A stretch of DNA of 64,000 nucleotides, from contig CAZEQK010000011.1 in NCBI GenBank assembly GCA_964514395.1, positions 1 through 64,000 of the forward strand. The letters are read 5' to 3'. Shown here one piece after another: positions 53,989 through 62,589 of the stretch. Position 1 is the stretch's first letter, and the number at the start of each line of letters is the position of its first letter. Origin of the DNA: CAZEQK01 sp964514395. Lineage in GTDB: Bacteria > Bacillota > Bacilli > Tepidibacillales > Tepidibacillaceae. Both the position numbers and the translations under genes were made by a program. The notes under the pieces are model-generated. The model did no database searches, was not told where the DNA came from, and worked only from the letters and a program-made list of their open reading frames with translations.

Positions 53989-54028
53989 AGTTACTGACAT
54001 ACATATACTATGTTAGTGGCTTTTTTTT
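53989..54028 (+). terminator. Intrinsic terminator of the GH15-GH66 operon
   Basis: A 13-bp stem with some G-U pairs (AGTTACTGACATA with TATGTTAGTGGCT) and a 7-nt loop is followed by eight T. Confidence 0.85.
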
Positions 54029-54158
54029 AATTTGTAAAAAACGATTAGAGTGAAGAGTAAATAATTGGAGAAAAAAAGAAGGATTTTTCTCATTATTTTC
54101 GAAAAGATTAAGATAAGTACATACCAAAATTTTTAGCATTAGAAGGAGGAAAAAGAAC

Positions 54159-55928
54159 ATGAATATGAGATGGAGCCTGGATGACTTATATACTAGCTTT
54201 GATTCAACTCAATTTAAAAATGATGTAAGCAAGATAGAAAAAGAGATATCTAGCATGAAGGCATGGACGAAGACAAATCTAGGAGATAAAAATAATGCGC
54301 AGCAAAAATTAGAAGCATACATGACAAAACAGAATGAATTTCTAAATCTATATAGTCGTGTGTATCAATACGCTGAACTGACATTAAGTGTAGAGGCTAA
54401 AAATGAAGCTGCACTTGCTATGGTAGAAAAATTAGAGGAATTAGGCACAGAGCTTACCGAATCTATCGTTGTTTTCCGAAAATGGATAAGCTCTCTTGAC
54501 CATCTAGATAGGATAATAGAGGCTTCAACCATTTTAAAGGAACATCGCTTCTATTTGAAAGAAATCATGGAGAAAAATAAATACCTGCTAAGCGAAAAGG
54601 AAGAGGTATTAATTGCGAAAATGAAAAATACAGGCTCGAATGCTTGGTCAAAGCTACAGGAGTTAATTTCCTCAACATTGCTTGTAGATATAGAGTTGGA
54701 TGGCAAAGAAAAGCATTTACCATTGTCTGTAGTGAGAAACATGGCTTATGATGCAGATGGAGAAGTAAGAAAAAAAGCCTATGAAGCTGAATTGAAATCC
54801 TATAAAAAAATTGTAGAATCATCTGCTGCAAGCTTAAATGGGATAAAAGGTGAAGTCATAACTTTAAGTAAGAAGAGAGGATATAAATCTCCACTAGAAA
54901 AAACCTTAATTGATTCTAGGCTCTCTGAAAATGTATTAGAAGCTATGCTAGAGTCTATAAAAGAAAGTCTACCAAACTTTCATAAATTTTATCGTAAAAA
55001 AGCAGAGCTTCTTGGATACAAAGATGGATTACCTTTCTTTGAGCTATTTGCTCCGATAGGAAAAGTTGATTTGAGATATAGCTATGATCAGGCAAGAGAA
55101 TTTATCGTAGAAAATTTCAAAAGCTTTAGTCAGCGTCTTTCAGATTTCGCAGATCATGCATTTGAAAATCGTTGGATTGATGCTGAACCAAGGGAAGGGA
55201 AACGTGGAGGTGCATTTTGCTCTAATTTGCATAGTATTAAAGAAAGTAGAATACTATCAAATTTCACAGGAAGCTTTAATGACGTGACGACTTTAGCCCA
55301 TGAGCTAGGACATGGCTATCATGGCGCATGCTTAAATGATCAAACCTATTTAAATAGTGACTATCCAATGCCATTAGCAGAAACAGCATCCATATTTTGT
55401 GAGACGATCATTAAGAATGCTGCGATTCAAGAGGCAGATATGAACCAAGCATTATTTATTTTAGAAAATGATATCTCTGATGCAGGTCAGGTGATAGTGG
55501 ATATATATAGTCGATTTTTATTTGAAAGTCAGCTCTTTAAAGAGAGGGAAAAGGCTTCGCTTTCTGTAAACAGACTAAAAGAAATGATGCTACATGCTCA
55601 AAAGGAAGCGTATGGTAACGGATTAGACCATCATTATCTGCACCCCTATATGTGGGTATGCAAGCCTCACTATTATTATGCAGAAAGCAACTATTATAAT
55701 TTCCCGTATGCCTTTGGCATGCTGTTTGCAAAAGGACTTTATGCGGAGTATTTAAAAAGAGGGGACACCTTTATTCAAGACTATGATAACCTCCTCTCCG
55801 TTACTGGTAAGATGAACATAGATGATGTGGCAAAAATGATGGATATAGATATTAGCTCTAAGGATTTTTGGCGTAGCTCCTTAGCATTAATTGAACAGGA
55901 TATCGAGACGTTTATCAATATAAAATAA
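54159..55928 (+). CDS. pepF: Oligoendopeptidase F (M3B family)
   Basis: Zinc oligopeptidase of 589 residues, cytoplasmic. Active-site HELGH at 381-385 (LAHELGHGYHG) with the downstream Glu in PLAETASIFCE, and the C-terminal CKPHYYYAESNYYNFPYAFG segment that binds substrate. ATG 54159 follows AGGAGG. It stands alone between two strong terminators. Confidence 0.94.
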   Translation: MNMRWSLDDLYTSFDSTQFKNDVSKIEKEISSMKAWTKTNLGDKNNAQQKLEAYMTKQNEFLNLYSRVYQYAELTLSVEAKNEAALAMVEKLEELGTELTESIVVFRKWISSLDHLDRIIEASTILKEHRFYLKEIMEKNKYLLSEKEEVLIAKMKNTGSNAWSKLQELISSTLLVDIELDGKEKHLPLSVVRNMAYDADGEVRKKAYEAELKSYKKIVESSAASLNGIKGEVITLSKKRGYKSPLEKTLIDSRLSENVLEAMLESIKESLPNFHKFYRKKAELLGYKDGLPFFELFAPIGKVDLRYSYDQAREFIVENFKSFSQRLSDFADHAFENRWIDAEPREGKRGGAFCSNLHSIKESRILSNFTGSFNDVTTLAHELGHGYHGACLNDQTYLNSDYPMPLAETASIFCETIIKNAAIQEADMNQALFILENDISDAGQVIVDIYSRFLFESQLFKEREKASLSVNRLKEMMLHAQKEAYGNGLDHHYLHPYMWVCKPHYYYAESNYYNFPYAFGMLFAKGLYAEYLKRGDTFIQDYDNLLSVTGKMNIDDVAKMMDIDISSKDFWRSSLALIEQDIETFINIK

Positions 55929-55937
55929 AATCTGTTT

Positions 55938-55980
55938 AAATGGGCTGAATCAAGGATATAAAACTTGATTCAGCCCATTT
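55938..55980. terminator. Bidirectional terminator between pepF and the minus-strand ABC genes
   Basis: A perfect 17-bp stem (AAATGGGCTGAATCAAG and its complement) with a 9-nt loop lies between convergent genes. Confidence 0.9.
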
Positions 55981-55992
55981 ATATGAAACGAA

Positions 55993-56814
55993 TTATTTAT
56001 GGATAGATATAATTTTCTTTTCTAAAAGTGAAACTCCTTGATACATAATAGTGGCCACTATACTGATAATAAAAAGGCTAAGCATGACTAGAGTAAGATT
56101 AAAAACTTGAAAACCGTATATAATTAGATATCCCAATCCAGCCTTTGAAACTAAGAATTCACCAACGATCACGCCAACCCAAGATAAACCAACGTTTACC
56201 TTTAAGGTTGAAACGATTGTGGGAAAGGAAGCAGGTAAAATAATTTTATAAAAAATTTGTGATTTCTTGGCTCCAAATGTTTTAGCCAATTTCAAATAGT
56301 TTTGATCTACCTCTTTAAAGCTAGTATAGACAACAATAGCGGTTATAATTATTGAAATAGCAAGGGCCATCGCTATAATTGATACATATCCTGCACCAAA
56401 GGTGACAATAAAAATTGGACCAAGTGCGATTTTAGGCATACCGTTTAAAACAACTAAATAGGGATCTAACACCCTTGCAAAAAAAGGAGATATCCAGATA
56501 AATGTAGCTATTAATGTTCCGATTAAAGTGCCCAAAATAAATCCAATAAAGGTTTCTGTCAGTGTTACATAGATATGATGCTGTAATTCCCCTGCATGAA
56601 GCATGGTAAGAAATAAATTCCATATTTTACTTGGCTTACTAAACAAAAATTCATCTACCCATTGTAGATTAACAGATAGCTCCCACATTCCGATAATGAA
56701 AACAAGCAAAAAAATCTGTGTAATCCTTACATATATGTGGTTCAATCTTATATTAGTTAAGTATTTTTCATGCTTCTTTGATTTGGCTCCCTTACTGAGG
56801 ATTTTTTTGATCAT
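55993..56814 (-). CDS. ABC transporter permease (SsuC/TauC/ThiX type)
   Basis: A 273-residue membrane subunit with about six helices and coupling loop DQNYLKLAKTFGAKKSQIFYKIILPASFPTI, typical of nitrate/sulfonate/taurine importers. I start at the ATG ending at 56814, nine to ten bases after GGGAGGAG; a TTG at 56823 abuts that site. It overlaps the end of the ATPase gene (56792), so translation is coupled. The substrate is unknown. Confidence 0.87.
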   Translation of the reverse strand: MIKKILSKGAKSKKHEKYLTNIRLNHIYVRITQIFLLVFIIGMWELSVNLQWVDEFLFSKPSKIWNLFLTMLHAGELQHHIYVTLTETFIGFILGTLIGTLIATFIWISPFFARVLDPYLVVLNGMPKIALGPIFIVTFGAGYVSIIAMALAISIIITAIVVYTSFKEVDQNYLKLAKTFGAKKSQIFYKIILPASFPTIVSTLKVNVGLSWVGVIVGEFLVSKAGLGYLIIYGFQVFNLTLVMLSLFIISIVATIMYQGVSLLEKKIISIHK

Positions 56815-57574
56815 GATTATCAAGCTCCTCCCAAATCATTTGAAAATAGCTTTGAAATTCCAATCTCTCTCTTGCTTGAAAAGGTAGGGGATCTCGAATC
56901 GATGGAGGCATCATAACAACTTTTTTAATATATCCAGGATTTTTACCAAGAATAATCACCCTGTCAGACATAGCAATCGCTTCATTAAGATCATGTGTCA
57001 CAAGAATTGCTGTTTTTTTGTGCTTACGAATGGTTTTTACAACTAAGTCTTCAAGCTTTAGCTTTGTCTGATAATCAAGAGCAGAAAATGGCTCATCTAA
57101 TAATAGAGTATCAGGATTTGTAGCTAACGTACGAACTAGTGCTACCCTTTGCCTCATCCCACCAGACATTTGATTGGGATAGGATTTTGCTGAGGATCCT
57201 AAGCCCATCTCATCGAGCAAAGACATGGCAAATGCTTTTGTTTTTGTATTTAATCTACCTTGGATCTCCAAACCAAGCATAATATTTTGTTCAATGGTTC
57301 TCCAATTAAGTAAATAATCCTGTTGTAGCATGTAGCCAATTTTTTGTGATGGTTTTATAATTTTTTGACCATTAATTTCAATGAACCCTTCAGATGCAGA
57401 GAATAGACCTGAAATCATCGATAATATGGTACTCTTTCCACATCCACTAGGTCCTACCAAACTAATAAATTCACCCTTTGCTATGTTTAAGGTAATATTT
57501 TTTACAGCAAGGATCTCATCTGCTTTTGTATGATAATGTTTACTTACATTTTTTAAGCTAATAAAGCTATCCAT
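56792..57574 (-). CDS. ABC transporter ATP-binding protein (SsuB/TauB type)
   Basis: A 260-residue ATPase with Walker A GPSGCGKST, Q-loop LQQDYLLNWRT, signature MSGGMRQRVAL, Walker B LLLDEPFSALD and switch VTHDLNEAIAMSDR. The start ATG ends at 57574 behind GAGGTGGG. Part of the minus-strand importer unit after the binding-protein gene. Confidence 0.92.
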   Translation of the reverse strand: MDSFISLKNVSKHYHTKADEILAVKNITLNIAKGEFISLVGPSGCGKSTILSMISGLFSASEGFIEINGQKIIKPSQKIGYMLQQDYLLNWRTIEQNIMLGLEIQGRLNTKTKAFAMSLLDEMGLGSSAKSYPNQMSGGMRQRVALVRTLATNPDTLLLDEPFSALDYQTKLKLEDLVVKTIRKHKKTAILVTHDLNEAIAMSDRVIILGKNPGYIKKVVMMPPSIRDPLPFQARERLEFQSYFQMIWEELDNHDQKNPQ

Positions 57575-57634
57575 CTGTTATCCCACCTCACCTCCCTTCC
57601 ATATTATTCAATAGGCGGGAGTTGGGTTCAATAA

Positions 57635-57673
57635 AAAAGACAGAGCAGCATGAATATGCAGCACTCTGTCTTT
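57635..57673 (-). terminator. Terminator-like hairpin between the binding-protein and ATPase genes
   Basis: On the minus strand AAAGACAGAG and CTCTGTCTTT pair around a smaller inner stem (GCAT/ATGC), followed by T. It would partly end transcripts after the binding-protein gene. Confidence 0.75.
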
Positions 57674-57685
57674 CTTTTTATGCTT

Positions 57686-58699
57686 TTAATGATTATTCAT
57701 CGCTTTTTTTGCGAAATCAATATTTACGATGGCATCATAAGGAGCTTTTTCCTTTAATTCTCCCGAATAGTCCATCACTTTTTCTAAGTTTTGATATTCT
57801 TCTAGATCTAAAATAGGATCTGTGGCCCAAGAACCCTGAGAGCGATATCGATCAAGTACTTTTAGCATAATATCACGATCTATATCTTGAAATTGAGGAG
57901 TGATTACATCAGCTATTTCGTTAAGGGAATGGGTATCTACCCATTGTTGAGCCTTATAAAGGGCATTGGTGAATTTTTGAATCATTGCTGAATCCTTATC
58001 GATAACACTTTGTTTGGTAATAAAAACGGTATAAGGAAGCCTTACACCACTTTTACCAAAGGAAGCTACAATTTGACCTTTTCCTTCGGCCTCTAGCTTG
58101 GATGCGACTGGTTCAAATAGTTGAACAAATTCACCTGTACCTGAAATAAAGGCACTACTTAAATTCTGAAAATCAACATTTTGAATAATCTCATTGTCCA
58201 CCTTAGGTTTAATGCCGTTTAAGTGTTGTACATATTCACTCACCATTTCTGGCATTCCACCTTTTCTCTGACCTAATAGTACTTTACCCTTCAGCATATC
58301 CCAATTAAAATGATCAATAGGTTTTCTTGATACTAAAAAGGAACCATCTGTTTGTGTTAATTGAGCAAAGTTTATCGCTGGATCTTTTGGATTTTGACTA
58401 TACACATAGATAGTTGTTTCCGTTCCTACTAATATCACATCAGCATTACCACTTAGTAGTGCTGTCATGGTTTTGTCCCCACCAAATGCTGTGGTTAATT
58501 CAACATCAAGACCTTCATCTTTAAAAAATCCCTTCTCCAATGCTACATATTCTGGGGTATAGAAGATGGAATGTGTTACCTCTACAAGTCTCACCTTGTG
58601 ATTCATCTCACTGTCAGCTGAGTTTGAGCATGCGATAGTAAAAATAAAGCTAATGAGTATAATAATAAGAAGAGTTATTTTTAATCCTTTTTTTAACAT
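57686..58699 (-). CDS. NMT1/SsuA-type substrate-binding lipoprotein
   Basis: A 337-residue extracellular binding protein with lipidated Cys24 (TIAC). The start of the mature domain, VRLVEVTHSIFYTPEYVALEKGFFKDEGLDVEL, and the GGDKTMTALLSGNADVILVG segment are typical of NMT1/SsuA/ThiY proteins. I start at the ATG ending at 58699 because GGAGG is seven bases upstream; the frame is open five codons further. First gene of the minus-strand importer unit. Candidates for the ligand are sulfonates, taurine or a thiamine precursor; nothing nearby decides. Confidence 0.88.
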   Translation of the reverse strand: MLKKGLKITLLIIILISFIFTIACSNSADSEMNHKVRLVEVTHSIFYTPEYVALEKGFFKDEGLDVELTTAFGGDKTMTALLSGNADVILVGTETTIYVYSQNPKDPAINFAQLTQTDGSFLVSRKPIDHFNWDMLKGKVLLGQRKGGMPEMVSEYVQHLNGIKPKVDNEIIQNVDFQNLSSAFISGTGEFVQLFEPVASKLEAEGKGQIVASFGKSGVRLPYTVFITKQSVIDKDSAMIQKFTNALYKAQQWVDTHSLNEIADVITPQFQDIDRDIMLKVLDRYRSQGSWATDPILDLEEYQNLEKVMDYSGELKEKAPYDAIVNIDFAKKAMNNH

Positions 58700-58768
58700 A
58701 ACACACCTCCGCATATGCCTAGTTCATTGGTATCATATGATGGAAGGTTCTAAATGGTTCAAAAAAAA

Positions 58769-58797
58769 GTGAATTAAATGTTTTACTTTGCTATAAT
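58769..58797 (+). promoter_or_regulatory. Probable hemA promoter with extended -10
   Basis: TATAAT at 58792-58797 is preceded by TGC (extended -10), with a weak -35-like GTGAAT at 58769. It lies about 45 bases before hemA. Confidence 0.5.
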
Positions 58798-58843
58798 ATA
58801 GGTTAGTGAGTTTTCAATTTTTCAAGCATTGGGGGAAAGACAG

Positions 58844-60214
58844 ATGTATGTGATGACAGTAGGGTTAAACTATCGAACCACCCCTATAAAGATAAGAGAA
58901 AAGCTTGCTTTTTCTGAGGAGGCTTTAGAGACAGCATTAGAAAAATTAAAACAAACAAAAAGTGTTTTAGAAGCGGTTATTGTTAACACCTGTAATCGTA
59001 CAGAAATATATGCGGTAGTTGATCAGCTTCATACTGGTGAGCATTTTATAAAAAAATATTTGGCCGAATGGTTCTCTATATCAAAGGATGTATTAATACC
59101 TTATCTTTATGTGTACAAGGATATTGAGGCGACAGAACACCTATTTCAAGTTATAACAGGTCTTGATTCCATGGTGCTTGGAGAAACACAGATATTAGGT
59201 CAAGTCAGGCAAGCCTTTATGTCTGCTCAAAAATATAATTGTACGGGTACTATTTTTAATACGCTATTCAAGCAAGCAATTTCCTTTGCAAAAAAAGTCC
59301 ATGCAAATACAGGTATTGATGAGAATGCAGTATCTGTTAGTTATGCTGCAGTCGAATTGACAAAGAAAATCTTTGACCGTTTAGCGAAAAAAAACGTTTT
59401 AATTATTGGTGCTGGTGAAATGAGTGAATTAACGGCTATTCATCTTCACTCAGCTGGGGTGGAGAAGGTAATGGTTGTGAACCGAACCCTTGAAGTAGCA
59501 AAAGCTTTAGCAGAACCATTTCAAGGTGAAGCCTATCATATGGATGAATTAGCTGAGGCTTTAGTGAAAGCTGATATTGTCATTAGCTCTACAAGCTCTA
59601 ATACCGTCATTATCGACAAGCCATTTATGGAATCGGTTATGACAAAGAGAAACAATAAAACACTGTTTATCATCGATATTGCCGTACCAAGGGATATTGA
59701 TGGAAGCGTTCATGAATTAGATAATATATATCTTTATGATATAGATGATTTAAAGGATATTGTAGATGCAAATTTATTAGAACGAAAAAGAATTGCGCAG
59801 CAATTTAATAGCTGGATAGACGATGAAATATATAGCTTTTACCAATGGGTGAATACTTTAGGCGTAATTCCGTTGATTTCAGCACTTCGGGATAAAAGCA
59901 TTAACATTCAAGAAGAGACAATGAAATCATTACAGAATAAGCTTCCTGACCTTTCTGAGCGAGAGGTAAAGATCATACGAAAGCACATGAAAAGTATTGT
60001 AAATCAAATGTTAAAAAACCCAATCATGCGAGTGAAAGAGATGTCTGCTGAACCTGATGCTGAAGAGATGATGAATTATTTTAAAAAAATCTTTGCAATT
60101 GAAGATGAAGAAATCATATCAAATCCAATCTATGAAGATATGAAAAGCAGAAATAAATCAAAATTACATGAAGTAAATCAAAAACGTTTATTACGATTAA
60201 ATAGTAGGTTATAA
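58844..60214 (+). CDS. hemA: Glutamyl-tRNA reductase (first, intact copy)
   Basis: NADPH-dependent reduction of Glu-tRNA to glutamate-1-semialdehyde, the first step of tetrapyrrole synthesis, 456 residues. Catalytic Cys in VIVNTCNRTEIYA (about residue 50), GLDSMVLGETQILGQ, and the NADPH domain VLIIGAGEMSELTAIHL, then the dimerisation helix. ATG 58844 has GGGGGAAAG upstream; TTG 58829 is not needed. Start of a hemA-hemX-sirC series. A second, frameshifted copy lies at 62590-63980. Confidence 0.95.
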   Translation: MYVMTVGLNYRTTPIKIREKLAFSEEALETALEKLKQTKSVLEAVIVNTCNRTEIYAVVDQLHTGEHFIKKYLAEWFSISKDVLIPYLYVYKDIEATEHLFQVITGLDSMVLGETQILGQVRQAFMSAQKYNCTGTIFNTLFKQAISFAKKVHANTGIDENAVSVSYAAVELTKKIFDRLAKKNVLIIGAGEMSELTAIHLHSAGVEKVMVVNRTLEVAKALAEPFQGEAYHMDELAEALVKADIVISSTSSNTVIIDKPFMESVMTKRNNKTLFIIDIAVPRDIDGSVHELDNIYLYDIDDLKDIVDANLLERKRIAQQFNSWIDDEIYSFYQWVNTLGVIPLISALRDKSINIQEETMKSLQNKLPDLSEREVKIIRKHMKSIVNQMLKNPIMRVKEMSAEPDAEEMMNYFKKIFAIEDEEIISNPIYEDMKSRNKSKLHEVNQKRLLRLNSRL

Positions 60215-60216
60215 CG

Positions 60217-61026
60217 ATGGTATATTTAATGATAATAGTAGCTTTTTTATATGGTTTAAGCTTCATCCTTTTAATGCTAGAAATACTGAAAAGAAATTAT
60301 AAATATGGAACCGTAGCATATCGTGTATTATTAATTGGGGGAATATTTCAAGCGATTATTTTTATTGTTAGCATGGTACAAAGGGATATATTTCTCTTGC
60401 TGACCTTGTATGATGTTTTATTCTTTTACTCACTCATTTTAATGACGATTAGCCTTTTAATCTATTATCTTTTTAATTGGAAGCTTTTAGAAATCACAAC
60501 TATTTTTATTAGTTTTATTACTTTAGTTGGAGCTATTTCAGTTGGGGAAACATCCCCATTAATCAATCAAGCTTTTTTATCAAAGCTATTATTTATACAC
60601 ATTTTACTTTCGATTATTAGCTATACAGCCTTTTCTTTATCATTTATTTTTTCACTATTATATTTTTTGCATGATTATTTACTAAAACGAAAAATTTGGA
60701 ATGGATTAACAAAAGCATTATCAAGTTTAGAGAGTCTTGAAAGAAATGCTTTTTTTTCTAATATCATTGGTTCAATCTTACTATTTGCTGGTCTAATCAT
60801 AGGCTCAAATTGGGCTAGTCTATTTTTTGGCTGGAGTTTTTTCTTAGATCCAAAGGTTTTGGTCTCCTATATTGTCCTAGGTATGTATGGATTATCTATT
60901 ATAAAAAGGCAGCAAAAAGCTTGGACTAATAAGCAAGTAGCCTATTGGAATATCATTTCTTTTATTACAGTGATACTAAATTTAGCAATCACGCAGTTTT
61001 TCTTTTCCTTTCATCGTTGGCTATAG
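60217..61026 (+). CDS. hemX: HemX-like membrane protein (cytochrome c assembly family)
   Basis: A 269-residue protein with about eight membrane helices, placed two bases after hemA as in Bacillus hemAXCDBL operons. In Bacillus, HemX lowers the level of glutamyl-tRNA reductase. It belongs to the CcsA-like membrane family, with the IHILLSIISYTAFSLSFIFSLLYF segment. ATG 60217. Function in this organism is inferred from position. Confidence 0.82.
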   Translation: MVYLMIIVAFLYGLSFILLMLEILKRNYKYGTVAYRVLLIGGIFQAIIFIVSMVQRDIFLLLTLYDVLFFYSLILMTISLLIYYLFNWKLLEITTIFISFITLVGAISVGETSPLINQAFLSKLLFIHILLSIISYTAFSLSFIFSLLYFLHDYLLKRKIWNGLTKALSSLESLERNAFFSNIIGSILLFAGLIIGSNWASLFFGWSFFLDPKVLVSYIVLGMYGLSIIKRQQKAWTNKQVAYWNIISFITVILNLAITQFFFSFHRWL

Positions 61027-61036
61027 GAGGAAAGAG

Positions 61037-61690
61037 ATGAAAGCCTATTATCCATTAATGATTGATTTAAGCAAAAAAAAATGCATCGTAATTGGTGGCG
61101 GTCAAATAGCTCAGCGAAAAGTATGGTCCTTGTTAAGGGCTAAAGCTAGCATCACCGTTATTAGTCCCAATCTTACAGAACATCTTGAAAAGCTAGTGAT
61201 AGAAAATCAGATTGATTGGGTAAATCGCGCTTATCATAAAGGGGATTTATTAGGATATTTTATAGTGGTTATTGCAACGGATAACAAAAAGGTTAATATG
61301 GAGATTTATCAGCATGTAAATGAGGATAATCAATTTGTCAATATTGTAGATAATCCGGCGTTATGTACATTTATTGTTCCATCAACGATTACAAGAGGTA
61401 AATTACAGATAGCTATATCAACTAATGGAGCTAGTCCTGGTTTAGCAAAGAAAATTCGTATGGAGTTAGAACAGCAGTATGGAGAGCACTATACGAGATA
61501 TACAGATTTCTTGGCTAATATGCGCCAATGGATTTTACAACAAAATTTGGATCAAGAACAGCGGAAAAAGCTTTTTTCTATGCTACTTGATGATGTCTAT
61601 CTAGAAAGAGTAGCTAATGGTGAAAAAGAAGAAATAGAAATGGAGCTAAAGGGATTTATTGCACTTAAGTTTTTAAATGAAGAGAAATAG
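61037..61690 (+). CDS. Precorrin-2 dehydrogenase / sirohydrochlorin ferrochelatase-like
   Basis: A 217-residue protein of the Met8/SirC type. The NAD-binding start CIVIGGGQIAQRKVWSLLRAKASITVISPNL, the middle NIVDNPALCTFIVPSTITRGKLQIAISTNGASPGLAKKIR and a short helical C-terminus are family features. It oxidises precorrin-2 to sirohydrochlorin for siroheme or heme. ATG 61037 follows TAGGAGGAAAG. It follows hemX by 10 bases and runs into the hemC remnant. Confidence 0.88.
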   Translation: MKAYYPLMIDLSKKKCIVIGGGQIAQRKVWSLLRAKASITVISPNLTEHLEKLVIENQIDWVNRAYHKGDLLGYFIVVIATDNKKVNMEIYQHVNEDNQFVNIVDNPALCTFIVPSTITRGKLQIAISTNGASPGLAKKIRMELEQQYGEHYTRYTDFLANMRQWILQQNLDQEQRKKLFSMLLDDVYLERVANGEKEEIEMELKGFIALKFLNEEK

Positions 61691-62184
61691 TTTACATATG
61701 GCAAGGTTCAAGGAAAAGTCAATTAGCACTGACGCAAACAGAATGGGTGATTAACAAGTTAAATTCACTTGGACTGCCCTATGAATTTGAGATTAAGGAA
61801 ATTGTGACAAAAGGTGATAAAATTCTTGATGTAACCCTATCAAAGGTTGGTGGGAAAGGTCTATTTGTAAAGGAAATTGAACAGGCATTGTTAACTGGTG
61901 ATATAGATTTAGCAGTACACAGTATGAAGGATATGCCGGCTGAAATGCCTGTAGGATTAGCAGCAGTACCCGAAAGAGAAGATCCAAGGGACTGGCTTAT
62001 TTCAAACCACGAATATACTATTGACACATTACAAATAGGAGCAAAGGTTGGTACGAGTAGCTTACGAAGAGCAGCTCAGCTTTTAGCTTATCGAAATGAA
62101 TTACAAATTGAGTCTATTAGAGGGAATATTAATTTCGTTGAATTGAGTGAAATAAGTACATATGTAAGTTATTATTCAAAATAA
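61690..62184 (+). pseudogene. hemC: Truncated porphobilinogen deaminase (hemC remnant)
   Basis: The frame shows the HemC N-terminal half: GSRKSQLALTQTEWVINKL, FEIKEIVTKGDKILDVTLSKVGGKGLFVKEIEQALL, HSMKDMPAEMP and GTSSLRRAAQLL, up to IRGNIN. It then diverges abruptly into about 16 unrelated residues and a stop. About half of the roughly 310-residue enzyme is missing, including the cysteine that carries the dipyrromethane cofactor. There is also no ATG, GTG or TTG in frame before GSRKS; the first in-frame start, GTG 61747, lies inside the conserved region. It cannot be functional, so a complete hemC must lie elsewhere. Confidence 0.85.
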
Positions 62185-62236
62185 TTTATGATATGATTTT
62201 TTATGCATATACTTGCCCTGATTTGGAGGTAAATGA

Positions 62237-62521
62237 ATGGATAAAGAATCAAGAATTTGGTCCGATAAACTTTGGGAGGTATTCAGCTCAATGAGGTTAG
62301 GGCTGGGGCTTCTTGGAATTATTGCGTTCAGTGCTGGAATAGGTACTCTTTTCCCTCAAGTAGCTGAAAATCCTACAAGAGCACAAGCGGTTGCAAAGAT
62401 ATGGGTTAGCTTGGGTTTTACACATTTATATAGTACTTTTTGGTTTCGTTTATTACTTGGATTACTTTGTATAAACTTAATTGTATGCAGCAGAAGAGCC
62501 ATACTGTATTTATATGCCTAA
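62237..62521 (+). pseudogene. resB: Truncated ResB/Ccs1 cytochrome c biogenesis protein
   Basis: A 94-residue frame with a good start (ATG 62237, GGAGG upstream) matching only the N-terminal two membrane segments of ResB: WEVFSSMRLGLGLLGIIAFSAGIGTLFPQ and FRLLLGLLCINLIVCSRR. Full ResB is about 500 residues, so more than four fifths are absent. It lies between the hemC remnant and the broken second hemA, and both edges share a short sequence (see findings). It may be transcribed but is very unlikely to work in cytochrome c assembly. Confidence 0.8.
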
Positions 62522-62589
62522 AAAATAGTTAATCATGAATTTTCTATATGATTGATATTCAAAATAAGTTATTATTAGGATGAGGTATA

